Position numbers and translations under genes: made by a program | Origin: an uncultured Sinobacteraceae bacterium | GTDB lineage: Bacteria > Pseudomonadota > Gammaproteobacteria > Steroidobacterales > Steroidobacteraceae | Direction of reading: 5' to 3' | Assembly: GCA_937902995.1 (NCBI GenBank) | Contig: CALEKY010000042.1 | Span: forward strand, 1-33,708 | Length of the DNA stretch: 33,708 nt | Shown here: positions 8,204-15,381 of the stretch, piece by piece | Numbering within the stretch: position 1 is the stretch's first letter | Layout: every line of letters starts with the position of its first letter | Notes under the pieces: generated by a model | Database searches by the model: none | What the model was told of the DNA's origin: nothing | What the model saw: the letters and a program-made list of their open reading frames with translations, nothing else

Positions 8204-9172
8204 ATGTTGATCAAGCGTTCCGAGCCCGGCAGCTCAGCGAACATCCTGCCTTCCGAGATCACACCAGAGTCGGTGTACTTCAATCGCCGGCAATTGCTGC
8301 AGGCTGCGATGGCCGCCGGCCTCATCGGTTCGTCGTGGAGCACGACCGCATCGGCCGAATCGCAGGTCGTCGACCTTCAGTACACGCGCAACGAGACATT
8401 CAGTCTCGACGACCCGCCGAACGATTATCTCGACATCACGACGTACAACAATTTCTACGAGTTCGGCATCGACAAGGACGCTCCGGTTCGAAACTCCGGC
8501 CGATTCAATCCGTCGCCTTGGACCGTAACGGTCGCTGGCGAAGCCGAGGTGACCGGCGAGTTCGCGCTCGAGGACATCCTGAAAGGACATGCTCTGGAGG
8601 AGCGCGTGTATCGGCTGCGCTGCGTCGAGGCGTGGTCCATGGTCATTCCCTGGGTCGGCATTCCGCTCGGCGCCGTTCTCAAACGCTTCAAGCCGACGTC
8701 GAAAGCGAAGTACGTGGCGTTCAAGACGGTCTATCGACCGTCCGAAATGCCGGGACAGAGATTTCCTGTCCTGAAGTGGCCGTACGTCGAAGGGTTGCGC
8801 ATCGATGAAGCAATGCATCCGTTGACCCTGCTCGCGGTCGGCGTGTACGGCAAGACGTTGCCGAATCAGAACGGCGCGCCGCTACGACTCGTCGTTCCTT
8901 GGAAGTACGGCTTCAAGGGCATCAAGTCCATCGTCGAGATCCGATTCACCGAGAAGCAGCCCCCCACGTCGTGGAATCTCTCGGCGCCGCACGAATACGG
9001 CTTCTATGCCAACGTGAATCCGAAAGTGGATCATCCGCGCTGGAGTCAGGCACGCGAGCGCCGCATCGGCAGCGGTCTGTTCAGTGCGAAGGTGCCGACC
9101 TTGATGTTCAACGGCTACGAGAAAGAAGTTGCCGATCTCTACCGCGGCATGGATCTCGCGAAGTTCTACTGA
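8204..9172 (+). CDS. msrP: Protein-methionine-sulfoxide reductase catalytic subunit MsrP
   Basis: This 322-residue molybdoenzyme of the sulfite-oxidase fold (formerly YedY) reduces methionine sulfoxide in oxidised periplasmic proteins, using electrons from MsrQ. A Tat signal peptide is visible: FNRRQLLQAAMAAGLIG with the twin arginines at residues 28-29, ending near TASA. Cys140 in YRLRCVEAWSMVIPWVG corresponds to the molybdenum-ligating cysteine. The family's GxPL, FKTVYRPSEMPGQ and VPWKYGFKGIKSI segments are present. The ATG at 8204 is chosen over an upstream frame start at 8162 because GAGGTGG precedes it and length then matches the family. msrQ follows 24 nt downstream, forming the standard operon. 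Confidence 0.95.
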   Translation: MLIKRSEPGSSANILPSEITPESVYFNRRQLLQAAMAAGLIGSSWSTTASAESQVVDLQYTRNETFSLDDPPNDYLDITTYNNFYEFGIDKDAPVRNSGRFNPSPWTVTVAGEAEVTGEFALEDILKGHALEERVYRLRCVEAWSMVIPWVGIPLGAVLKRFKPTSKAKYVAFKTVYRPSEMPGQRFPVLKWPYVEGLRIDEAMHPLTLLAVGVYGKTLPNQNGAPLRLVVPWKYGFKGIKSIVEIRFTEKQPPTSWNLSAPHEYGFYANVNPKVDHPRWSQARERRIGSGLFSAKVPTLMFNGYEKEVADLYRGMDLAKFY

Positions 9173-9196
9173 GCACGTGGCGCGGCACACCCTCGC

Positions 9197-9841
9197 ATGA
9201 ACGACGCCACCGTTGCCGAGCGACGTCCGCTTGCCGCCAAGCGCACCGAGGTCGTGCGCCGATATGTGAAGCCGGCGCTGTTCATCGCGTGCCTCCTGCC
9301 CTTCCTCCACATGCTGCTCGGTGCCTTCGAGATCGCCGGGTTTCGTCTCGGCACGAATCCCGTGGAGAAGCTGCAGGACACGTTCGGACAATGGGGATTG
9401 CGGCTGCTCGTCGTCACGCTTGCGATCACGCCGCTTCGCGACTGGTTCAAAGCCGCGTGGCTCATTCACCTGCGGCGCATGCTCGGGCTATTTGCGTTCT
9501 TCTATGTGTCCCTGCATTTTCTGACGTGGCTGTTCCTCGACCAAGGCGTTTACTGGCCCGCGATCGTCGAAGACATCGCCAAGCGGCCGTTCATCACGAT
9601 CGGCTTTCTGGCCTGGCTCACGCTCATTCCGCTGGCAGTCACGTCGACGAACGCGATGATGAGACGGCTCGGCAGGCGGTGGAAGACACTGCATCGGCTC
9701 GTCTACGTCATCACGCTGCTCGGCGTGTGGCACTACTGGTGGCAGGTGAAAGCCGATATCCGCGAGCCGGCGCTCTACTTGGGCATCACGCTCGTGTTGC
9801 TCGGCTGGCGTGCCTGGAAACTGCGCAGACGCTCACCGTGA
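9197..9841 (+). CDS. msrQ: Heme-binding membrane subunit MsrQ
   Basis: This 214-residue inner membrane protein (formerly YedZ) passes quinone-pool or flavin-derived electrons to MsrP. About six hydrophobic helices are visible, starting with PALFIACLLPFLHMLLGAF. The ferric-reductase-like heme-ligand histidines are in FFYVSLHFLTWL and in LHRLVYVITLLGVWHYWW. The N-terminal 35 residues are hydrophilic and cytosolic. The gene follows msrP directly. Its stop codon (9839-9841) lies in a palindrome shared with the stop of the convergent kynA gene. Confidence 0.95.
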   Translation: MNDATVAERRPLAAKRTEVVRRYVKPALFIACLLPFLHMLLGAFEIAGFRLGTNPVEKLQDTFGQWGLRLLVVTLAITPLRDWFKAAWLIHLRRMLGLFAFFYVSLHFLTWLFLDQGVYWPAIVEDIAKRPFITIGFLAWLTLIPLAVTSTNAMMRRLGRRWKTLHRLVYVITLLGVWHYWWQVKADIREPALYLGITLVLLGWRAWKLRRRSP

Positions 9842-9852
9842 GCGACGCTCAC
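9830..9852. other. Three-arm palindrome between convergent msrQ and kynA
   Basis: The sequence reads CGCTCAC-C-GTGAGCG-A-CGCTCAC. The middle arm can pair with either flank, giving two mutually exclusive hairpins. The msrQ stop codon and the complement of the kynA stop codon fall in the second and third arms. No T-run is present on either strand, so a simple intrinsic terminator is not supported. Confidence 0.5.
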
Positions 9853-10706
9853 ATGGAAGTGCGGATCGACCAGAGCTCAGGGAAGAACTTGAGATCCAGG
9901 GCCTTCTTCAAGTAGCCGACGCCGCTCGTACCGCCCGTGCCGCGCTTGTAACCGATGATGCGCTCGACGGTCTTCATGTGGTTGAAGCGCCAGAGCTGAA
10001 ACTTCTGATCCAGATCGACGAGCTTTTCCGCGAGCTCGTACAAATCCCAATGCGCTTCGACACTGTGATAGACCGCAAGCCAGGCGGCGGCGACCTGCTT
10101 GCTCGGCTCGTACGGCTGCGACCAATCGCGATCGAGATGGCTTTCGGGAATCTCGAATCCGCGCCGGCTCAGTAGGCGCAGCGATTCGTCGTAGATGCTC
10201 GGGCTGTGCAGCACCCGCTTGAGGGTTGCGTAGACATCGGGGTTTCGCTTGAAGACCTCGATCATATCGGCGTTCTTGTTGCCGATGACGAATTCGAGCA
10301 TGCGGTACTGATACGACTGGAATCCCGATGCGCGCCCGAGATAGTTGCGGAAGGCCGAGTACTCGGAAGGCGTCAGTGTCGCAAGGACGTCCCACGACTG
10401 CGTCAACTGCGCTTGGATGCGCGAGACGCGCGACAGCATCTTGAACGAGGGGCCGAGGTCGTCACGCCGGATATGGTCGAGCGCGGCATTGAGCTCGTGC
10501 AAACACAGCTTCATCCACAGCTCGGAAGCTTGATGGATGATGATGAACAACATCTCGTCGTGCTCGAAGGACGTGGGATGTTGCGCGCTCAGAATCTTGT
10601 CGAGCGCGAGATACTCGCCGTAGCTTCGCGACTCGCCGAGATCCCAATGGACCTGCTCGTCGGAAAGATCGACGGCCTGCTTTTTCTCTTGCGACTCTTC
10701 GGACAT
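9849..10706 (-). CDS. kynA: Tryptophan 2,3-dioxygenase
   Basis: This 285-residue cytosolic heme enzyme opens the indole ring of L-tryptophan to N-formylkynurenine, the first step of the kynurenine pathway. The active-site His58 lies in FIIIHQASELWMK. The proximal heme ligand His243 lies in WRFNHMKTVERIIGYKRG and is followed by the substrate-binding TGGTSGV loop. Length and motif spacing match bacterial TDO such as the Xanthomonas enzyme. The ATG at 10706 is preferred over an in-frame upstream codon because the conserved family N-terminus follows it and because it overlaps the upstream stop codon by one base (TGATG). This suggests translational coupling to the metallopeptidase gene. No other kynurenine pathway genes are present in the window. 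Confidence 0.95.
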   Translation of the reverse strand: MSEESQEKKQAVDLSDEQVHWDLGESRSYGEYLALDKILSAQHPTSFEHDEMLFIIIHQASELWMKLCLHELNAALDHIRRDDLGPSFKMLSRVSRIQAQLTQSWDVLATLTPSEYSAFRNYLGRASGFQSYQYRMLEFVIGNKNADMIEVFKRNPDVYATLKRVLHSPSIYDESLRLLSRRGFEIPESHLDRDWSQPYEPSKQVAAAWLAVYHSVEAHWDLYELAEKLVDLDQKFQLWRFNHMKTVERIIGYKRGTGGTSGVGYLKKALDLKFFPELWSIRTSM

Positions 10707-11437
10707 CAGCTGAACACCCAGCCTGGAACGTGCTGCCAACCGCGCAGCAGCTCACGATCCAGACGTTCGTAATCGGGCTCCAAGGACTCCACCAGCGACC
10801 AGAATTTACGCGAATGATTCATGTGCCGCGTGTGGCTGAGCTCGTGAACGAGCAAATACCGCAGGACCTCGGGCGACTGGAACAGGACGCACACGTTCAA
10901 GCTGATCGTTCCCGTGGCCGAGCAACTGCCCCACCGCGTGCGCTGTAATCGCACCTGGAGACGCTTGTACTCGAAGCCGCCACACGCCGCCACATCCGCC
11001 AGCGCTCGCCCGAGCTCGAACTCGGCGAGGTCGAACAGCCAATTGCGCAGCGCCTGACCGACGAGGTGCGTGTCCGACGTGTTCCCGACGACTGTGAGCA
11101 CAGAGCCTTCGATCGTTGCAAGCGTCGTGCGGCTCGATGTGGGACGATACTCGACCACATAGCTTCGATGCACCGCCGGCAGCTCGATGCGGCTCGGTCG
11201 CAGTTCCGTTGCAGTGTCCGAGATCGCGGAAAGATCGGCGATGCGCGCTGCAATCCACTCCCGATGCGTACCGACGAAGCGCTGTACGGTGGCCGCTGAC
11301 GCACCCGGCGGCACGACGATTTCCACGCGACCGCCGGGATACACGCGCACCGACAACCTGCGTGCGCGGCGGCTGACGCGCACCGTCCAGTGCGACGTCG
11401 CTTCCCTACTTTCGAACAATTGGAGCTGCGCGGACAT
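10706..11437 (-). CDS. YgjP-like M48-type zinc metallopeptidase (DUF45)
   Basis: From the ATG at 11437 this is a 243-residue soluble protein of the YgjP/WLM group. The zinc site HELSH at residues 198-202 (LLVHELSHTRHMNHSRKFW) is intact, with the usual downstream His-rich segment. The N-terminal half has the family's RRARRLSVRVYPGGRVEIVVP strand region, and LQRTRWGSCSATGTISLN carries the characteristic RWGSC motif. Alternative starts are ATG at 11455 and TTG at 11470; none has a convincing Shine-Dalgarno, so the N-terminus is uncertain by 6-11 residues. The stop codon overlaps the kynA start by one base. The biological substrate of this family is not established. Confidence 0.88.
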   Translation of the reverse strand: MSAQLQLFESREATSHWTVRVSRRARRLSVRVYPGGRVEIVVPPGASAATVQRFVGTHREWIAARIADLSAISDTATELRPSRIELPAVHRSYVVEYRPTSSRTTLATIEGSVLTVVGNTSDTHLVGQALRNWLFDLAEFELGRALADVAACGGFEYKRLQVRLQRTRWGSCSATGTISLNVCVLFQSPEVLRYLLVHELSHTRHMNHSRKFWSLVESLEPDYERLDRELLRGWQHVPGWVFS

Positions 11438-11504
11438 CCGCTGCGGATACAACATGGCTTGCGGGCGCAAGTCAATCGCGCGACATCGGCAATTTCAACG
11501 CGTG

Positions 11505-12284
11505 TCAGCGCGCGCCCGTACTGACTTGCCTCAAGAGCGCCTGAGCCTTCCGATAATCCGGCGCAATAACGATCGCGCGCTCCAACGCGTCGCGCGCACC
11601 GATTGTGTTGCCTTGTGCGAGCCGCAGGCGCCCGAGCAAAACCAGGGCTTCCGCATGGCCCCAATCAGGGTTTCCGGGTGATGTCGGCGGCGCGTCGTCG
11701 AAGTCCTTCACCAGCGTCTCGAGGCGTGAGAGCACCGATGCGGCTTGTTTGCCGTCAGCCATGGTGCACTCGATCTCGATAAGACGAACGCGCAGATTCT
11801 TGGGCTCGAGCGCCTGCGCTTCGCGCATGGCCTTGTCTTTCGCGCAGGTCCCGAGCGACAGCATCTCCGCGGTCCTGCTCGCCAGCGTCGCGCAAACGGC
11901 GTGGATGGCGTGCGCCTCGGCAAAGCTAGGGGCTGCGGCAATCGCCGCGGATGCCGCCTTCTCGCACGCGCTGCCGGCATTGCGCGCCTCCGCCCGCGCT
12001 GTGCGCCGACCGGCGGCGGCCTCGTCGATATACAACTGGGCACGTTTCCAGTGTCCGTACGCCGCGTAATAGTCCTTCATGACCTTGCGCGCAGGCGGCA
12101 GATCGAGCCGCTCCAATAGCGAGAGAGCCTCTTCGATCCCGCGCGGATCGCCGGTATAGAAACCGTATTGGATTCGAGCCGCCAGATCGTCGAGCTCGCT
12201 GATGGCGTCGGCCTGGCCGGCTGTGGGCATTCCAGCGAGCACGGCAAGCGCGACGGACAACGCGGCCAGTCCAGCCAACCTCAT
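11505..12284 (-). CDS. Exported TPR-like repeat protein
   Basis: This 259-residue protein begins with a signal peptide (MRLAGLAALSVALAVLAG, probable cleavage near GQADA). It then consists mainly of alanine-rich helical pairs. The C-terminal part (WGHAEALVLLGRLRLAQGNTIGARDALERAIVIAPDYRKAQALL) fits tetratricopeptide repeats, and earlier segments (FAEAHAIHAVCATLASR) are looser repeats. The protein has two central Cys residues (CEKAA and GTCAKDK) that could form a disulfide in the periplasm. The ATG at 12284 is chosen because GGGGAATCTT precedes it and the signal peptide starts there. The specific function is unknown. It is divergent from tatD, with only about 50 bp between the two starts. Confidence 0.78.
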   Translation of the reverse strand: MRLAGLAALSVALAVLAGMPTAGQADAISELDDLAARIQYGFYTGDPRGIEEALSLLERLDLPPARKVMKDYYAAYGHWKRAQLYIDEAAAGRRTARAEARNAGSACEKAASAAIAAAPSFAEAHAIHAVCATLASRTAEMLSLGTCAKDKAMREAQALEPKNLRVRLIEIECTMADGKQAASVLSRLETLVKDFDDAPPTSPGNPDWGHAEALVLLGRLRLAQGNTIGARDALERAIVIAPDYRKAQALLRQVSTGAR

Positions 12285-12334
12285 AAGATTCCCCAGTACA
12301 ATCGCAGCTTTGCAACCATAACACAGGGGCTTCA

Positions 12335-13141
12335 TTGGACACTCGGGCCAAGCTCGTCGACATCGGAATCAATCTCGCGCACGACAGCTTCGATGCCGAC
12401 CGCGATGCAGTGATCGAACGCGCCGAACGAGCCGGTGTTACTCATTTACTGGTCACTGGGAGCTCTATCGAGAGCACACGAAAGGCGATCGAGCTCGCGC
12501 GGGCCCAGCCCCAGCGCATGCGCTGTACGGCTGGCGTGCATCCGCATCACGCAACCGATCTCGATGACGCGGCTGCAGGCATGCTCGCACAGCTCGCTAG
12601 GTCGCCCGAAGTCGTCGCGGTCGGCGAATGCGGGCTGGATTACTTTCGGAACTTCTCGCCTCGGGAAGCGCAGCTCGAAGCGTTTCGACGTCAACTCGAG
12701 CTCGCCGTCGAGGTGGGCAAGCCGGTCTTCTTGCATCAGCGCGATGCACACGAAGATTTCGTTGCGTTGCTACGGGAGATGCGTCCGAAGCTTGCCGGCG
12801 GCGTCGCGCACTGTTTTACGGCTGGTATACAAGAAGCGCGCGAGTATCTCGATCTCGACTTGTACATCGGCATTACCGGTTGGATTTGCGACGAGCGCCG
12901 CGGCCTGCATTTGCGCGAAGTCGTGCGCTACATCCCCGCGGACCGGTTGCTGATCGAAACCGACGGCCCGTACCTTTTGCCGCGCGATCTGAATCCGATG
13001 CCGAAATCTCGCCGCAACGAGCCGATGTACCTGCCGCACGTGCTCGCAACGATCGCCGCTGCCCGCGGTGAATCGGCTGACGTGCTTGGACCGATCACGA
13101 CGCGAAACGTGCGTGCGTTGTTCGGATGGCCTGAAATTTAG
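12335..13141 (+). CDS. tatD: TatD family metal-dependent deoxyribonuclease
   Basis: This 268-residue amidohydrolase-fold protein matches genuine TatD closely. The N-terminus carries DIGINLAH instead of the HxH found in YcfH/YjjV relatives, followed by AGVHPHHA, VAVGECGLDYFRNFSP, KPVFLHQRDAHEDF, ITGWICDERRG and LLIETDGPYLLPRDL. E. coli TatD is a 3'-5' exonuclease linked to DNA repair and fragmentation. The start is TTG at 12335, preceded by AGGGGCTTCA; the next in-frame ATG would remove the conserved N-terminus. The stop codon (13139-13141) overlaps the first unit of a heptad repeat array. Confidence 0.93.
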   Translation: MDTRAKLVDIGINLAHDSFDADRDAVIERAERAGVTHLLVTGSSIESTRKAIELARAQPQRMRCTAGVHPHHATDLDDAAAGMLAQLARSPEVVAVGECGLDYFRNFSPREAQLEAFRRQLELAVEVGKPVFLHQRDAHEDFVALLREMRPKLAGGVAHCFTAGIQEAREYLDLDLYIGITGWICDERRGLHLREVVRYIPADRLLIETDGPYLLPRDLNPMPKSRRNEPMYLPHVLATIAAARGESADVLGPITTRNVRALFGWPEI

Positions 13142-13213
13142 GCTATAGGCTGTAGACTGTAGACCGTAGAAGCGGCGCGCCCCGCGCGCCTTACTGTCGC
13201 CTGTAGCCTGTTA
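13140..13213 (+). repeat. Heptanucleotide repeat array B with central hairpin
   Basis: The left arm runs AGGCTAT, AGGCTGT, AGACTGT, AGACCGT (13140-13167), starting inside the tatD stop codon. A GC-rich hairpin follows (GGCGCGC/GCGCGCC, 13174-13190, 3-nt loop). The right arm is ACTGTCG, CCTGTAG, CCTGTTA (13193-13213). AGGCTATAGGC (13140-13150) can pair with GCCTGTAGCCT (13199-13209) with one G-U pair. The right arm's complement (CTACAGG, CGACAGT) resembles the left arm of array C. Confidence 0.85.
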
Positions 13214-13227
13214 CCAGCGGAGCGTTC

Positions 13228-14652
13228 ATGCTCAACCAATCCCGCCTCATGGAGTCGATCGGTCAAACTTGGGATCGCTCCATCGTTCCGACGCTGTGCG
13301 AGTACATCCGCATTCCGAACAAGTCCCAGGCCTTCGATCCGCAGTGGGCCGAGCACGGGTACATGGATCAGGCGGCCGAGCTCATGCTCGAGTGGTGCGA
13401 GGCCAACGCGCTGCCGGGGATGAAGAGCGAGATCGTTCGTCTGCCAGGACGCACGCCGCTGCTGTTCGTGGAGATTCCTGCGGCCCATGGAGGAAGCAAC
13501 GACGATTGCATCCTCATGTACGGCCACATGGACAAGCAGCCGGAGTTCACGGGTTGGGCCGAAGGGCTGGGGCCGTGGACGCCCGTGATACGCGATGGCC
13601 GTCTCTATGGTCGCGGCGGCGCGGACGACGGTTATGCCTTGTTCGGCTCGGTGCTCGCTGTACGTGCGCTGCACGAACAAGGCCTCCCGCACGCGCGCTG
13701 TGTGATCGTCATCGAGGCGGGCGAAGAAAGCAGCAGTCCAGACCTGCCCGCCTATATCGACCATTTGTCGAATCGCATCGGCAAACCTTCTCTCGTCGTG
13801 TGCCTCGATGCCGAATGCGGCAATTACGAGCAGTTCTGGTGTACGACTTCCTTGAGAGGCAATTTGGTCGGCACGCTGCGCGTGAAGGTGCTATCGGAAG
13901 GTGTGCATTCCGGCATGGCAAGCGGCATCGTCGCATCGAGCTTCCGAATCATCCGTCAATTGCTCGCAAGAGTCGAAGATCCTGCGACTGGGCGCATTGT
14001 GGTCGATGCGCTGCATGCAGAGATCCCGCCGGATCGCCTCGCGCAGGCGAAAGCAGTCGCCAAGACGCTCGGGTCGAGCGTGCAAAGCAAAGTGCCCTTC
14101 CTGCCAGGAGTGCAACCGGTCGATGCCGATCCGCTCGAGCTCACGTTGAACAGCACGTGGCGCCCCACGCTCTCGGTGACCGGCGTCGACGGTATCCCGC
14201 CCGTGCACAGCGCAGGCAATGTGTTGCGCCCGATGACGGCTCTCGTGTTGTCGTTCCGCCTGCCTCCGACGGTCGATCCGCAGCGTGCCGCGCAAGCAGT
14301 GAAGGAAACGCTCGAGCGCGATCCGCCTTACGGCGCGCACGTTTCTTTCGAAGTCGAATCCAGCATGGGCGGTTGGAATGCCCCGGCCAACGAGCCTTGG
14401 TTGGACGCAGCCGTGCAATCGGCGTCGCAAGCGTGTTTCGGCAAGGACGCGATGTACATGGGCACGGGCGGGAGCATCCCGTTCATGGGCATGCTTGGCG
14501 AGAAATTTCCCGGCGTTCAGTTCGTCGTCACGGGTGTCCTCGGTCCGCATTCGAACGCCCACGGTCCGAACGAGTTTCTCGACATCGAGACGGGCAAGAA
14601 AGTGACGGCGTGCGTATCGCACATCATTGCGGCGCATGCGCGTCGGCGCTGA
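13228..14652 (+). CDS. M20 family metallopeptidase
   Basis: This 474-residue cytosolic protein is a di-zinc M20-type dipeptidase or deacetylase. The metal-binding His and Asp occur in LMYGHMDKQPEF, the bridging Asp in YGRGGADDGYALFG, and the catalytic Glu in VIEAGEESSSPDL. The lid/dimerisation domain lies between about residues 205 and 375 (LRVKVLSEGVHSGMASGI onward), and the final ligand His is in GPHSNAHGPNEFLDIE. The combination resembles the CNDP-type dipeptidase branch of M20. GGAG precedes the ATG at suitable spacing. It follows tatD by 86 bp, a gap filled by heptad array B, so co-transcription is uncertain. The natural substrate is not inferable. Confidence 0.9.
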   Translation: MLNQSRLMESIGQTWDRSIVPTLCEYIRIPNKSQAFDPQWAEHGYMDQAAELMLEWCEANALPGMKSEIVRLPGRTPLLFVEIPAAHGGSNDDCILMYGHMDKQPEFTGWAEGLGPWTPVIRDGRLYGRGGADDGYALFGSVLAVRALHEQGLPHARCVIVIEAGEESSSPDLPAYIDHLSNRIGKPSLVVCLDAECGNYEQFWCTTSLRGNLVGTLRVKVLSEGVHSGMASGIVASSFRIIRQLLARVEDPATGRIVVDALHAEIPPDRLAQAKAVAKTLGSSVQSKVPFLPGVQPVDADPLELTLNSTWRPTLSVTGVDGIPPVHSAGNVLRPMTALVLSFRLPPTVDPQRAAQAVKETLERDPPYGAHVSFEVESSMGGWNAPANEPWLDAAVQSASQACFGKDAMYMGTGGSIPFMGMLGEKFPGVQFVVTGVLGPHSNAHGPNEFLDIETGKKVTACVSHIIAAHARRR

Positions 14653-14660
14653 GGTGCCGT

Positions 14661-14785
14661 GCAGGTTGCAGGCGACAGGCTACAGCCTACAGTCGGGCTC
14701 GGGGCGTGGGGCCTTCGGCAAGAAGAAATGCGCGCAAGCGCGGCTTCTTCCTTCAGCTTTCAGCCTTCAGCCTTCAGTCTTCAGT
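14661..14785 (+). repeat. Heptanucleotide repeat array C with central hairpin
   Basis: The left arm is GCAGGTT, GCAGGCG, ACAGGCT, ACAGCCT, ACAGTCG (14661-14695). The right arm is CTTCTTC, CTTCAGC, TTTCAGC, CTTCAGC, CTTCAGT, CTTCAGT (14744-14785). Between them is a hairpin at 14720-14749 in which AAGAAG pairs with CTTCTT and GCGC pairs with GCGC around a GCAA tetraloop. The array starts 8 nt after the M20 stop and ends 7 nt before the convergent NERD gene stop. It fills the whole convergent spacer. The hairpin may also terminate transcription. Confidence 0.85.
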
Positions 14786-14792
14786 CTGCCGA

Positions 14793-15380
14793 TCAGCTCG
14801 CCAGCGGATTCGGCTCCGCGTTCTTCTTCACCTGCGCCCACACGTCGCCGAATGCCGCGGTGATGTTGCCGCGGGCCGTATCCACGACCGGAAATTCCTC
14901 GGTCAGCTCGTCGATGCGTGCGACGTACTTGGGCCGGCCTTTGGGGAACTGGCTGCGGGTCGTGAACAGCACGCGGCCTTCGACCGGAATATCGCCGGTC
15001 AGGAGGCGAACAGCGGCCATGCGGTCATACAGCGCGTGCTGAGGGTTCGGGAAGGTAAAACGGTGCTTCTTGCCGATCACCGTCCATTCCAGCATTTGAT
15101 CGCCGCCGAACACCGCGCCGGCATGGTCGAGCAGATCGACGACGAGCAGCCCACGCTGCGTGAGAAGCAGATAGTGGATATGGATGTAGCCGCCGTTGCC
15201 GTTCGGCAGGAGCACGTCCTTGAGCATTTCATAGGCGACGCGGGAAATTGCAGTGTCGACAGCCTTGCGTGCGCGGTAAGCCCGGAATTTGACGTAGCCC
15301 CAGCCGAGCGCAGCTGCGGCCAGGACGCCTCCGGCAACGGGCCACGCCCAGGTGGGTATCTGAGTTGGAAGCTGCTGCAT
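14793..15380 (-). CDS. Membrane-anchored NERD (nuclease-related) domain protein
   Basis: This 195-residue protein has one N-terminal transmembrane helix (TWAWPVAGGVLAAAALGWGYV, about residues 10-30) and then a NERD-type domain. Its typical segments are visible: a predicted helix with EMLKDVLLP, the strand IHIHYLLLTQRGLLVVDLLDHAG, the WTVIGKKHRFTFPNP turn (family consensus has W...g....f.NP) and the later HALYDRMAAVRLL helix. The domain is related to nuclease folds, but catalytic activity is not proven. The start codon lies one base after the thrC stop (TGA-C-ATG), so it appears to be the last gene of the thrABC operon. Whether that is functional or accidental is unknown. Confidence 0.75.
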   Translation of the reverse strand: MQQLPTQIPTWAWPVAGGVLAAAALGWGYVKFRAYRARKAVDTAISRVAYEMLKDVLLPNGNGGYIHIHYLLLTQRGLLVVDLLDHAGAVFGGDQMLEWTVIGKKHRFTFPNPQHALYDRMAAVRLLTGDIPVEGRVLFTTRSQFPKGRPKYVARIDELTEEFPVVDTARGNITAAFGDVWAQVKKNAEPNPLAS

Positions 15381-15381
15381 G

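Noticed and set aside
4691..14785. CRISPR array interpretation of the repeats
   Set aside because: Units are 7 nt and contiguous without unique spacers, and there are no cas genes.
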